Shown here one piece after another: positions 9,101 through 16,336 of a stretch of 64,000 nucleotides of DNA (positions are counted from its first letter, which is position 1; each line of letters starts with the position of its first letter). A program made the translations under genes and the position numbers. A model generated the notes under the pieces. It was not told the origin of the DNA. It did not search any database and was given only the letters and a program-made list of their open reading frames with translations. This DNA is from Oscillospiraceae bacterium (lineage in GTDB: Bacteria > Bacillota > Clostridia > Oscillospirales > CAG-272): the NCBI GenBank assembly GCA_015065385.1, contig SVQK01000041.1, positions 1 to 64,000 on the forward strand. The letters are read 5' to 3'.

Positions 9101-9582
9101 CGGAGAAACGCCTCCCAGAGATCGGCAGCGGGTTCGGCGGCAGGCACGGATGCAGAAGCTGTGATTCCGACGGACTCCGCCGCGGGCAGGACAAGATCCT
9201 CCCCGAGAGAAGCGGACGAAGAGAGCACGGCTTCCCGGACCGCCTCCTGCGCCGCCCGAACGGAATCGGACGCCGCCTGCGTCACGGGAACCGAAAATTC
9301 TGTCACGGGCGGCACGACGGGACTCACGGGAACCGCCGGCGCCGCGGGAGACGGGGATGTCACAGGCGCGAGAGACGTCACCTCCTTCGGCACGATCCGG
9401 AACAGGCTGAACACCGACCGGAAGGACACCGGGCAGAGGAGACGGAATCCCGCCGCCGTCCAAAGCGCGTAGGAGATCTTTTTCGGCGCGCGCCGGAGCA
9501 GGAGCCGGACGAGGAGCACCGCCGCGATCACGACGGACGCGGTCAGGCTCATGTCCAGCACAGTCTGAAAGAGAGCGGTCAT
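6178..9582 (-). CDS. BlaR1-like M56 peptidase fused to a degenerate M23 domain and a coiled coil
   Basis: The N terminus is a BlaR1/MecR1-type sensor: membrane helices near residues 8-26 and 35-60, a helix near 175-200, then the M56 zinc-protease motif HERIH (about 234-238) with the downstream MEMSCDERVL, and another membrane helix near 335-350. Unlike ordinary family members of about 400-600 residues, this protein has 1134. After roughly 450 unassigned extracellular residues comes an M23/LytM-like fold (about 790-885: GNYVLVDHGGGLTSLYGNL, GDTVG, RLFFEVRLNG), in which the metal-binding His and Asp positions are replaced, so it should bind rather than cut. The last 230 residues are a charged coiled coil. 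The gene follows blaI by one base. Confidence 0.85.
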   Translation of the reverse strand: MTALFQTVLDMSLTASVVIAAVLLVRLLLRRAPKKISYALWTAAGFRLLCPVSFRSVFSLFRIVPKEVTSLAPVTSPSPAAPAVPVSPVVPPVTEFSVPVTQAASDSVRAAQEAVREAVLSSSASLGEDLVLPAAESVGITASASVPAAEPAADLWEAFLRIGSVLWICGAALLVLWAIVSFVRLARRMRTATLLEEGVYQAEGIRSPFLMGLFRPRIYVPYGLEPDTLGYVLCHERIHLRRGDNLWKALGFLALTVHWFNPLVWLAFRLMTRDMEMSCDERVLTENAHVSRAYSMSLLSFATGRRFPAPTPLAFGEGDVKRRIRNVLRWKKPRLRVTVLSALVCLAVVAACSANPKEETFEADMGLDGGPASASEVTAKDAADPSEPPSGYEYEYQGKKTVEDADPEACALAEKRRKTLESLAGQLTEEFSADTLFANGRLSAAGTLQVRLGELGSLYSDLAGTSAGDCYAEGVGAYGGVSAKAVAGSSRIEWTFGRTCRVVLNTPPIWKTCVRAATSHEDDTLTLSFYGPSWNPMGFWHSEEIRLFTLLLVPAESADDEPTVEDAEWLATLETAQNGIYKLYVRADNTPPAGDYADRAEEWSLLRDEILGILSTIRTSYRNVTITARNEKIFSPSDAALANILAVRKRNDLAMLDKFDRWAADLEEAAERIFADPSLAALEWQDPPFDELLSRNGYGFWPYEFRTPDADAVPEESVAAARESLSALAGETAEDDMALAAEEVWKTVPTADPVREIEQNAVWPTRNFTVDYEQGWAMLGGYGSVYLFGMVFGTPENEPVRAMLDGTVLISDRHEAYGNYVLVDHGGGLTSLYGNLSSDRMAAAGTALKQGDTVGAAARGESLYGLPIGTDSGRGRLFFEVRLNGQVLNPRAVLDDNASDRLGGAEDRFTDGLAQTQPENGDDDFETLLTEIDRTESRIRQLEERVRSFGEIVEELENGIVPFEGMSREEAEESAASYRGLLTEMEEKTAEAKRLYVELNAFRESAERGELTKQQRALALHQSKTAAQYAEETLDSYASAVQLAEGMLSAMRVERIRQLEAEEVRQWMEEQSFVHALMQAQAEINRLRAENEEQRRLEEEQEVQRRIEEAREREEQDCWAWEWTWELEEQERWA
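6180..6251. repeat. 42-bp tandem repeat at the 3' end of the M56 gene
   Basis: The 30-nt block at 6180-6209 recurs at 6222-6251 with 27 of 30 bases identical, giving a 42-bp period; a weaker partial copy precedes it. In the M56 protein this encodes a C-terminal near-repeat (EREEQDCWAWEWTW then ELEEQERWA) and the stop codon sits at the edge of the array. Confidence 0.7.
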
Positions 9583-9583
9583 G

Positions 9584-9946
9584 TCAGCCCTCCCTGTGCT
9601 CGTCGATCAGCCTCCTCAGTTCTTCCGCCTCCTCGTCGGAGATGGTTTTCCCGCCCAGAAAGGCGACGAGAAATCCCGGCAGGGAACCGGAGAAGGTCTG
9701 TTCCACGAAGATCTCGCTCTGCGCCGCCTGCACCTCTGCGCGGGAGAGTACGGAGGTAACGACGGAGTTTTCATTTTTGAGATAGCCCTTTTCGATCATT
9801 TTCCGCAGCATGGTGAAAGTGGTGGACTTCTTCCATCCCAGCTCCTCGAGACAGAAATCCACGAGCTTCATGGAGCTGACCGGTTCGTGATCCCACACCA
9901 CGGTCATGAATCTGTAGTCGCTTTCGGCAAGTCTTCTGCGTTCCAT
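9584..9946 (-). CDS. BlaI/MecI/CopY family transcriptional repressor
   Basis: The 120-residue protein has the BlaI winged-helix fold: ERRRLAESDYRFMTVVWDHEP, then KLVDFCLEELGWKKSTTFTMLRKMIEKGYLKNE, which is the recognition helix and wing, and a C-terminal dimerisation helix region with FVEQTFSGSLPGFLVAFL. Family members are cleaved by the partner M56 protein on signal perception. The ATG at 9946 follows AGGAGGA at ideal spacing; an upstream in-frame start would lie inside the operator. The stop is one base before the M56 start, and a large dyad overlaps the promoter, so it should repress its own operon. The inducing signal is unknown and no beta-lactamase is adjacent. Confidence 0.92.
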   Translation of the reverse strand: MERRRLAESDYRFMTVVWDHEPVSSMKLVDFCLEELGWKKSTTFTMLRKMIEKGYLKNENSVVTSVLSRAEVQAAQSEIFVEQTFSGSLPGFLVAFLGGKTISDEEAEELRRLIDEHREG

Positions 9947-9970
9947 AGGTATTCCTCCTGAAAAGAAAAA

Positions 9971-10028
9971 GTTTAGTGTGATAGACCTATCGTGACTATA
10001 GTCTACCACACTAAACCTCGGTTGTCAA
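9971..10028 (-). promoter_or_regulatory. Promoter and BlaI-type operator dyad
   Basis: On the minus strand TTGACA (10023-10028) and TAGACT (10000-10005) are 17 nt apart. A long inverted repeat, GTTTAGTGTGATAGAC at 9971-9986 and GTCTACCACACTAAAC at 10001-10016 (15 of 16 paired, 14-nt centre), covers the -10 and the start region. This is the expected arrangement for autorepression by the adjacent BlaI protein. Confidence 0.85.
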
Positions 10029-10079
10029 GAGGGAGGGGGAAAGTTTTTTGAGTTTTTTTCAGGAAGCTCCGTTCAGAGT

Positions 10080-11201
10080 TCACCGCCCCTCCCGCGTCAG
10101 CGTCTCCGCTTCTTCGAGAATCCCTTTGAACCGCGGCTCGCTCCGCACGCCGTCGAACCAGTCCTCGTCAGGATCGGAAAGCATCTGCCAAAACATCTCC
10201 TCCGTCGGGAACACGTCGTGCGGGAAAGTCTCGTAGGCGGAACCGTCCGGAAGGAAGAACCGGTACATGGCACGGCTCCCCCGGACTCCGAAAAACAGCC
10301 ACGGCGCGCCCAGCTCCAGCGGGGTTTCCTCAGAGAACGAACGCCACCGCAGAAAACAGCCGAGCGATTCCCCAAGCGCCGCGAATCCCTCTTCGACCCG
10401 GTTTTGGGCAAAGAGTGCGGCGGAAAGATGCGAAAGCCTCATCCCCCGGGTATTCAGCCAGCCGTCCGGCGTCTTCCCGTCCCCGAATCCTTCGAGCGCG
10501 CGGAGGATGAACCGCTCCTTCGCCTCGGCATTCACCGGCCCGAGCGCGTGCTGGCCTCCGAACGTGTTGAAGACGAACCGGAGCTTGAACAGCGAGTCGA
10601 GCCCGAGCCACGGCAGCGCGTTCCGGCCCGATTCGTCCTGCGCGATCAGAAGCCGCGTCAGAACGGCAGAATATGCCTGCGAATCCGACATCTGCCCGAT
10701 CCACCGCTCGCGCTCCTTCCCCTCCGACGTCCACGCCAGAATCCGCAGGGCGGCGAGGCGGTTTTCCGGGTCGGTCTGCTCCGGCGAGGCAAGGATCTTT
10801 CCGGCGGCCTCCCGGACAAGCAGCGCGTATCTCGTCCGCTCCTCCCGCGGCAGAACTCCGTAATAGATCAGCAGCTCCAGCGCGAGGCTCAGATCGGAAG
10901 GGTACCGCTTGTAAAAACTCCGCGCGTAGCGGAACCGATCCGCAGCGTCGAGCGTCTGCATGGTCTCGCGGTACTGCCGGTACTCCTCCCGGATCCTCCC
11001 GTCGTCCCGCCCGATCAGCTCGTCCACCGTAATTCCGAACAGTCCCGCCATGTCGGGCAGCATGGTGATATCCGGATACCCGCCCTTCTCCCAATAGGAT
11101 ACCGCCTGAGGCGTGACGCCGAGCCGCCCGGCCAGCTCCTCCTGCGTCCATCCCATCTTCTTCCGGTTCTCGCGCACCCGCTCCGCGATCAGAAGTTCCA
11201 T
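10080..11201 (-). CDS. XRE-family transcriptional regulator with long C-terminal domain
   Basis: The N-terminal 65 residues are a clear helix-turn-helix of the Cro/CI type (MGWTQEELAGRLGVTPQAVSYWEKGGYPDI...LFGITVDELIG). The remaining 300 residues resemble the helical, TPR-like effector regions common behind such domains in Clostridia, but I recognise no ligand-binding signature. Start ATG 11201 follows GCAGGAGGGC. It is a single-gene unit with its own promoter, between the BlaI system and a GH43-like gene. Targets cannot be inferred; no obvious regulated partner lies next to it. Confidence 0.85.
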   Translation of the reverse strand: MELLIAERVRENRKKMGWTQEELAGRLGVTPQAVSYWEKGGYPDITMLPDMAGLFGITVDELIGRDDGRIREEYRQYRETMQTLDAADRFRYARSFYKRYPSDLSLALELLIYYGVLPREERTRYALLVREAAGKILASPEQTDPENRLAALRILAWTSEGKERERWIGQMSDSQAYSAVLTRLLIAQDESGRNALPWLGLDSLFKLRFVFNTFGGQHALGPVNAEAKERFILRALEGFGDGKTPDGWLNTRGMRLSHLSAALFAQNRVEEGFAALGESLGCFLRWRSFSEETPLELGAPWLFFGVRGSRAMYRFFLPDGSAYETFPHDVFPTEEMFWQMLSDPDEDWFDGVRSEPRFKGILEEAETLTREGR

Positions 11202-11238
11202 AACGCCCTCCTGCTTCCTTATGTGTTCCGTTGCTCTG

Positions 11239-11267
11239 ATAGTAGCACATCCCGAACCGAAAAACAA
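11239..11267 (-). promoter_or_regulatory. Promoter of the XRE regulator
   Basis: TTGTTT (11262-11267) and TACTAT (11239-11244) on the minus strand are spaced by 17 nt, about 38 nt upstream of the start codon. Confidence 0.65.
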
Positions 11268-11329
11268 TCACGGCGCGCTTGAGGAGGGACAAAGGGGATT
11301 TGAGCGGGGAGAAGCCGGGGCGTTTCCGC

Positions 11330-12238
11330 TTACCTCTCCGCCGTGATGACGCCGTCCTTCACCGTCAGGGGGCAGATTCTCGCGGTGCGGCGGTCTCCCG
11401 GATCGTTCGGATCCGGGGTGAGGTCGCGCCCGTGGTAGACGGCGTAATATTGACCGTTCAGCTTGATCACGCTGTGATGGCCGACGCCCTCCTCGACCTC
11501 GTTCCGGATCATGACGGGATCGAATGCGCCGTCCTTCGTGTGCTTGACGAACTTCACCTTCGTCGGATCGGGCTCGGAGGACTTCGCCGCCGCGTAGCCG
11601 ATGTGATAGGTGTCGTTTTGGAAGCACGCGCCGGAATACATGACATACTGCCACTCTCCTTCCCGGAACCAGAACGGGCCTTCGATGGTGTGCCAGTCGC
11701 GCCCGTCGCCGAAGCGGTTGCGCTGGAAGATCTCTTCGTCCATGGTCGGGATGATCTGCTCGACGGGCTTTCTTTCCGGCGTGACGGGATCGAGAAGCCG
11801 GTCAACATAGACGCGCGTGCCGATCCGCCCGTTTTCCGCCTCCCGGTTGTCCATCGCGTACCACAGGAAGAGGCCAGCCTCCGTCTCGACCACATGGGCG
11901 TCGATGGAGAAATACTCGAACAGGCGGACGGGATCGCCGAAGGGGCCGAGCGGGCTGTCAGCGGACATGACATGAAGGTATTCGAAGGTCCCCGGCTCGT
12001 CGCAGGAGAAATACAGCCAGTACTTCCCCGCCGTCTTGATGATGCAGGGAGCCCAATACGCGTTTCCGTTCTCAATGGACGCGATCACGCCCTCGTAATG
12101 CCAGACGCCGAAGGGATCGGACGCGGAATAGGCCTCCACGCCGGGGCCCGCGGTCACATAGAGGTAGTACCGTCCCCCGTCCTCGAAGATGAACGGATCG
12201 GGCTGGGAGCGGTTCGGAACGTCGAATCTCAGTTTCAT
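11330..12238 (-). CDS. Glycoside hydrolase family 43-like protein
   Basis: The 302-residue protein fits the five-bladed propeller of GH43, which mostly acts on arabinose- or xylose-containing glycans. Expected catalytic acids are visible: the base Asp14 in SQPDPFIF, the pKa-modulating Asp in SIDAHVVE, and the general acid Glu in HTIEGPFW. A further family landmark is EVEEGVGHHSVIKL, GHHS being typical. There is no signal peptide, so it probably acts on imported oligosaccharides in the cytoplasm. The start ATG 12238 has CCGGAGG upstream; an earlier start in the open frame lies within the promoter. Confidence 0.88.
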   Translation of the reverse strand: MKLRFDVPNRSQPDPFIFEDGGRYYLYVTAGPGVEAYSASDPFGVWHYEGVIASIENGNAYWAPCIIKTAGKYWLYFSCDEPGTFEYLHVMSADSPLGPFGDPVRLFEYFSIDAHVVETEAGLFLWYAMDNREAENGRIGTRVYVDRLLDPVTPERKPVEQIIPTMDEEIFQRNRFGDGRDWHTIEGPFWFREGEWQYVMYSGACFQNDTYHIGYAAAKSSEPDPTKVKFVKHTKDGAFDPVMIRNEVEEGVGHHSVIKLNGQYYAVYHGRDLTPDPNDPGDRRTARICPLTVKDGVITAER

Positions 12239-12294
12239 AGGAAAAACCTCCGGTTGGATAAAATCAGAACGGACCGGATTGGTCCCGCGGTTCC

Positions 12295-12323
12295 ATTTTA
12301 CCATACGGAGGTCTCTTTTGCAA
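12295..12323 (-). promoter_or_regulatory. Promoter of the GH43-like gene
   Basis: TTGCAA (12318-12323) and TAAAAT (12295-12300) on the minus strand have a 17-nt spacer, 57 nt upstream of the start codon and just beyond the preceding regulator's stop. Confidence 0.65.
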
Positions 12324-12347
12324 GGGCTTTGAGGAGATCGGACGCCC

Positions 12348-12542
12348 TCACTCCTCCCAGAACAGTTCGTCGAGGGTCTTGTCCAGCGCTTTGCAGATGG
12401 CGATGCAGAGGCGGATCGTGGGGTTGTAGTCGCCCTTTTCGATGGCGTTGATCGTCTGGCGGGAGACGCCCACGATCTGCGCGAGGGCCTCCTGCGACAG
12501 ATCCTTCGCCGCCCGGGCCGATTTCAATTTCAGATTCTTCAT
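12348..12542 (-). CDS. Small XRE-family regulator
   Basis: This 64-residue protein is almost entirely a helix-turn-helix (LSQEALAQIVGVSRQTINAIEKGDYNPTI...CKALDKTLDELFW), matching the stand-alone YozG/Cro-like regulators of Bacillota. Its start overlaps the stop of the upstream membrane-protein gene (ATGA), so it is translationally coupled to it. This regulator-after-membrane-protein arrangement recurs in Bacillota with small membrane proteins; the likely target is its own operon, which is inferred only from position. Confidence 0.9.
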   Translation of the reverse strand: MKNLKLKSARAAKDLSQEALAQIVGVSRQTINAIEKGDYNPTIRLCIAICKALDKTLDELFWEE

Positions 12543-13114
12543 ACGCCGTCACCGTCCCTGTCTCCCCCGCCGCGCTTCCGGAGCAGACGGATGAGCTGAA
12601 CCAGGCCGAACGACGCCGCCAGAAGCCCGCACAGAAGCTCGATCATCCCGACCGTGATCAGGCCGCGGGAGAAATCTCCCCTCCGATAGGCGTGCAGGAA
12701 AAACAGCCCCATCCACATCACGCCAACGAACGTGAGGGACAGCCACGATACGACCGTGTTTTCCTTGTCGCGGAACGGAAGAAGCGCGTCCCGCGCTGCG
12801 GCGGTGAAGAGAAACACCGCGAAGGAGAGCAGCACACCGAGAAGCGGTCCCGCCGCGTCGTCCGCAAACCGGAATCCGATGGCGCAGGATACCGCGTAAG
12901 CCGTTTCATACGCCGCGCCCGAAAGCCATGCTCTCCGGAACGCAATTCTCTGCTCCGCGATCTGCCTCTCGTCGAACTCGAACCGCCGGTTTCCGCCCCG
13001 CGCCCGGACGATCCAGACCAGAATCACGCAGAAAGCCCATGCGAGCAATCCCCACGGCATTTCCCGATTCAGGGCGCGGTCGTATTCAAATACCACAAGA
13101 AAGATCCCCTTCAT
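12539..13114 (-). CDS. FDERQIA-motif membrane protein (second of a paralogous pair)
   Basis: The 191-residue protein has five or so hydrophobic segments. After the first two charged residues comes a helix (LLAWAFCVILVWIV), then the cytoplasmic motif FEFDERQIAEQRIAFRRAWLSG, then helices at about 75-95, 100-120, 135-155 and 165-185. It shares the FDERQIA motif and the I-F-RFAD-GP-LG-L pattern with the upstream gene, so the two are tandem paralogs. Function is not recognised. It overlaps both neighbours by four bases, forming a coupled trio with the small XRE regulator. Confidence 0.7.
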   Translation of the reverse strand: MKGIFLVVFEYDRALNREMPWGLLAWAFCVILVWIVRARGGNRRFEFDERQIAEQRIAFRRAWLSGAAYETAYAVSCAIGFRFADDAAGPLLGVLLSFAVFLFTAAARDALLPFRDKENTVVSWLSLTFVGVMWMGLFFLHAYRRGDFSRGLITVGMIELLCGLLAASFGLVQLIRLLRKRGGGDRDGDGV

Positions 13115-13641
13115 TCCGCCTCACCGTCCGTTCCCCTGTTTTTGAGGCTGTGGATCAGTTCGACCGCTCCGATGACGAGGAACGCCGCGCCGAGGAAGAG
13201 CTGCATGCTGTCGATGGTGAGCAATCCGTCCCGCACCGCCTTGCCGTCGATCACCCTCATGATCCCGATGAAGAGCCACAGCACCCCGAGGATCGGCCAG
13301 AGGATGCGGCTGCGGGGCGTCTCGTCCAGCGCGGTATAGGCGTCCTTTGCGGCGGCCACGGCTCCGAACACCGTCACGCCCAGAAAGATCCCGAGGATCG
13401 GCCCGGTCGTCTCGTCCGCGAACCGGATCCCCAGCGCTAAAAGCATCGCGTAAAGCCCTTCGTAGATCATCAGGGAGAAAAAGCCCCATTTGTACGCAAC
13501 ACCCCGCGCCGCGATCTGCCGCTCGTCGAATTTGTTCTTTGTCTTCCCGTTCAGCTTCTGAATCAGAAGAAACAGAAGAACAAGGCCGATCCCGCCGATC
13601 GCCCCGATCACCCACGCAATGTTTTTATAGTCCGCTGTCAT
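13111..13641 (-). CDS. FDERQIA-motif membrane protein (first of a paralogous pair)
   Basis: This 176-residue protein has an N-terminal helix (VIGAIGGIGLVLLFLLI), then KFDERQIAARGVAYKWGFFSL, and four more membrane helices ending in LFLGAAFLVIGAVELIHSL. The topology and the segment LGIRFADETTGPILGIFL match the following gene (FRFADDAAGPLLGVLL). I do not recognise a named family with certainty. Start ATG 13641 follows AAGAAAGGAC and the consensus promoter just upstream. It leads the operon of two membrane proteins and a small XRE regulator. Confidence 0.75.
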   Translation of the reverse strand: MTADYKNIAWVIGAIGGIGLVLLFLLIQKLNGKTKNKFDERQIAARGVAYKWGFFSLMIYEGLYAMLLALGIRFADETTGPILGIFLGVTVFGAVAAAKDAYTALDETPRSRILWPILGVLWLFIGIMRVIDGKAVRDGLLTIDSMQLFLGAAFLVIGAVELIHSLKNRGTDGEAE

Positions 13642-13685
13642 ATCGTATCCGTCCTTTCTTCCGGTTCTTCTTCCCCGGCGGACAC

Positions 13686-13714
13686 AGTATAACACGGCCC
13701 GGACATTTTGTCAA
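13686..13714 (-). promoter_or_regulatory. Promoter of the membrane-protein / XRE operon
   Basis: TTGACA (13709-13714) and TATACT (13686-13691) on the minus strand are separated by 17 nt, a strong promoter about 45 nt upstream of the first gene. Confidence 0.9.
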
Positions 13715-13744
13715 GTATTTACGACATATTTTCCGGAATATTTT

Positions 13745-14098
13745 TCATTCTGTCGGCAAATTCGCTCCCGGGGCGGATCCGGAGTCCGGAACAGGGCGGA
13801 CGAAGACGGGTTCCTTCCCCGGGAAGGACAGGGCGTATTCCACCACGCACCCGTCCGCGGGATCCGTCAGCACATACCCGTTCGGGCAGGAATAGAGGAC
13901 GAACGTCCCGACCTTCTCCCGCTCGAGGGGGGTGTTGCTGCCGAGGATCTGACGCGCCGCCGCCTCTGTATCCGCCGGATCGTAAGCCGAACCGCCCGGA
14001 TTTCCCGCCTCCGCCCGGACCGGCGTTCCGCAGAATCCGAAGAGAACGGGCAGAAGGACGACGGCGGACCAAATGGCGGACGCTTTCTTTTTTTCCAT
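13745..14098 (-). CDS. Small exported protein of unknown function
   Basis: A signal peptide is clear: MEKKK, a hydrophobic stretch (AIWSAVVLLPVLFGFCG) and a probable cleavage after VRAEA near residue 31. The mature part, about 85 residues, has two cysteines (SCPNGYVLTDPADGC) and no recognised domain. ATG 14098 has CGGGAGGGAG upstream. It is divergent from holB and stands alone; the 3' end lies just before the promoter of the membrane-protein operon. No function is proposed. Confidence 0.65.
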   Translation of the reverse strand: MEKKKASAIWSAVVLLPVLFGFCGTPVRAEAGNPGGSAYDPADTEAAARQILGSNTPLEREKVGTFVLYSCPNGYVLTDPADGCVVEYALSFPGKEPVFVRPVPDSGSAPGANLPTE

Positions 14099-14140
14099 GA
14101 AAAAACACTCCCTCCCGGAATATTTCGCGCCGATAGGATT

Positions 14141-14169
14141 TGACAAACGGGCGGTCTTTATGATATAAT
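14141..14169 (+). promoter_or_regulatory. Promoter of the holB-ricT cluster
   Basis: TTGACA (14141-14146) and TATAAT (14164-14169) are exact consensus hexamers with a 17-nt spacer, 37 nt upstream of the holB start. Confidence 0.93.
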
Positions 14170-14206
14170 GCAGGGTGAAGTTTTATGGAAAACGGGAGGG
14201 CATGGC

Positions 14207-15223
14207 ATGGCGGAAAAAGCGATCTTTCCGGATCTGATCGGAAACGACCGGCTGAAAGCGCTGTTTTCGGATGCCCTGCGGCGGGAGCGCGGGGCCCACG
14301 CCTATGTGCTCGAAGGCCCGCCGGGATCCGGACGCCGCACGGCAGCCCGCATGATCGCCGCCGCGTCCCTCTGCGAGCACCGGAACGACCCGGCTTCCGA
14401 GCATCCCCTTCCCCTGCCCTGCGGACGCTGCCTTTCCTGCCGGAAGATCCTCTCCGGGAAGTCGGTGGACGTGCTGACCGTATCCCGCGGAGAGCGCGCC
14501 ACCCTCGGTGTCGAGCCGATCCGGGCCGTGCGGGACAGCCTCTACGTCACGCCGAACGACGGGGAGCGGAAGTTCTACCTGATCGAAGACGCCCATCTGA
14601 TGACCGCGCAGGCTCAGAACGCCCTGCTTCTCTCGCTGGAAGAACCGCCGAGCTATGTGATGTTCCTGCTGCTCTGCGAGGACGCCTCCCTGCTCCTCGA
14701 AACGGTCCGGAGCCGCGCGCCCGTCCTGACCATGGAGCGGTTTTCCCCGTCCTTCACGGAGCAGTGGCTGAGGGAGCGGACGAAAAACCCGGATCCCGCG
14801 CGGATCGTGAGAGCCTCCCATCTCGCGGGCGGATCCCTCGGGCTGGCGAAAAAGCTCTACGAAGGCGGGGACGCGGCCCTGAGCCGGTACGACGCGGCGG
14901 AAGAGATGGCAAAGCTTTTGCTCTTTGGACGGCGCTCCGACGCTTCGGTCTTCATCGGAACGCTCCCGAAGGACCGGGCTGCCCTGAGACAGGTGCTCGT
15001 CCTCTGCAAAAGCGCGGTCCGGGACGTGATCGCGGACAGACGGGGAGCGGATCTGTTGTTCTTCAGCCCGGAGGAGGGCGTTCCCGCACAGGCGAAAAAG
15101 GTGTCGGTACGGCGCGCCGTCGAGATCTGCCGCCTGCTGGTCCGCGCGGAGGACGATATCGCGGCGAACGTTTCCACGACGACGGTCCTCATGTCCCTCG
15201 CCGCCGACTGCGCGCGCGTGTGA
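14207..15223 (+). CDS. holB: DNA polymerase III delta-prime subunit
   Basis: The 338-residue protein is an AAA+ clamp-loader subunit. It has a P-loop-like segment with altered residues (GPPGSGRRTAA), the four-cysteine zinc module (CEHRN...CGRCLSC), the sensor region FYLIEDAHLMTAQAQNALL and the LEEPP motif shared by delta-prime and tau subunits. The modified P-loop is usual for delta-prime, which does not hydrolyse ATP. ATG 14207 follows CGGGAGGG. It is followed 84 nt later by ricT, the same order as in Bacillus subtilis (holB-yaaT). Confidence 0.92.
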   Translation: MAEKAIFPDLIGNDRLKALFSDALRRERGAHAYVLEGPPGSGRRTAARMIAAASLCEHRNDPASEHPLPLPCGRCLSCRKILSGKSVDVLTVSRGERATLGVEPIRAVRDSLYVTPNDGERKFYLIEDAHLMTAQAQNALLLSLEEPPSYVMFLLLCEDASLLLETVRSRAPVLTMERFSPSFTEQWLRERTKNPDPARIVRASHLAGGSLGLAKKLYEGGDAALSRYDAAEEMAKLLLFGRRSDASVFIGTLPKDRAALRQVLVLCKSAVRDVIADRRGADLLFFSPEEGVPAQAKKVSVRRAVEICRLLVRAEDDIAANVSTTTVLMSLAADCARV

Positions 15224-15307
15224 CCGGACAGACCGATCCCTGTCTACTTCTATAAATGATTGCGATTTGAAATCGGGAACCAGACCAGATACAGGAGATA
15301 CCAACCC

Positions 15308-16231
15308 ATGGATATGGAACAAGAACTCAATCTGCCCGCCTCCCCCGCCGCGGTGTCCGAAACCGGCGCGGCCGAAGAGCTGAACGGATCCGGCGACGAG
15401 CTTGTCGGAATCGTCGGCGTGCGTTTCCGGGAGGGCGGCAAAGTCTATTATTTCGCGCCCGGCGAGACCCTCGTAAATCCCGGCGACCCGGTGATCGTGG
15501 AGACCGCCCGGGGTGTGGAATTCGGATTCGCCGCGACCGGTAACGAAGAAGTGCCCGTCTCGAAGATCACGCCCCCCCTGCGCCCGCTCATCCGGGTGGC
15601 GGCGAAGAAGGACGTGGAACGCTGGGAGGCCAACCGCGCGCTCGAGGACGAGGCCTTTGAAATCTGCCGGAAGAAGATCGAGGACCACAGGCTCCCGATG
15701 AAGCTGATCCGGGCGGAATACACCTTCGACAACTCCAAGCTGCTGTTCTACTTCTCCGCCGAGGTGCGCGTGGACTTTCGCGAGCTGGTCAAGGATCTTG
15801 CGGCGGTATTCCACACGCGGATCGAGCTGAGGCAGATCGGGATCCGGGACGAGGCGAAGATGCTCGGCGGACTCGGCGTCTGCGGGCGTCCCTTCTGCTG
15901 CGCGACCTTCCTTTCGGACTTCGCGCAGGTGTCCATCAAGATGGCGAAGGAGCAGAACCTCTCCCTGAACTCCCAGAAGATCTCCGGAGCCTGCGGGCGT
16001 CTGATGTGCTGCCTGCGGTACGAGCACGAGACCTACGAGGCCGAGATCCAGCGCACCCCGCCGGTGGATTCCCTCGTGAAGACGCCCGACGGAACGGGGA
16101 CAGTGACCGAGATCAGCCCCCTGACGGGCTATGTCAAGGTGCGCCTCGCGGACGGGGTCAAGCCTTACCACCGGGACGATCTGACCGTACTCAAGCTCAA
16201 GGCCGAGCGCAAAGCCCCGCGGAACGATTGA
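15308..16231 (+). CDS. ricT: PSP1-domain protein RicT (YaaT)
   Basis: The C-terminal two thirds are the PSP1 domain with its conserved cysteines: LGGLGVCGRPFCCATFL and KISGACGRLMCCLRYE. In B. subtilis RicT forms a complex with RicA and RicF that binds iron-sulfur clusters and assists mRNA processing, competence, sporulation and biofilm development. The 307-residue length is normal. The ATG at 15308 has CAGGAGA 10 nt upstream. It lies between holB and a ferredoxin gene, in the position occupied by yaaT in Bacillus, and probably shares the holB promoter. Confidence 0.92.
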   Translation: MDMEQELNLPASPAAVSETGAAEELNGSGDELVGIVGVRFREGGKVYYFAPGETLVNPGDPVIVETARGVEFGFAATGNEEVPVSKITPPLRPLIRVAAKKDVERWEANRALEDEAFEICRKKIEDHRLPMKLIRAEYTFDNSKLLFYFSAEVRVDFRELVKDLAAVFHTRIELRQIGIRDEAKMLGGLGVCGRPFCCATFLSDFAQVSIKMAKEQNLSLNSQKISGACGRLMCCLRYEHETYEAEIQRTPPVDSLVKTPDGTGTVTEISPLTGYVKVRLADGVKPYHRDDLTVLKLKAERKAPRND

Positions 16232-16336
16232 ACAACCGCGAACTTGTAAACATTTTTCATCTTTTCGCCCGGAGTCCTTCCCTTTTCTGTTTTTCTGTGA
16301 TACAATCAAAGTATCTCAAACACGGAGGTGTTTCAA

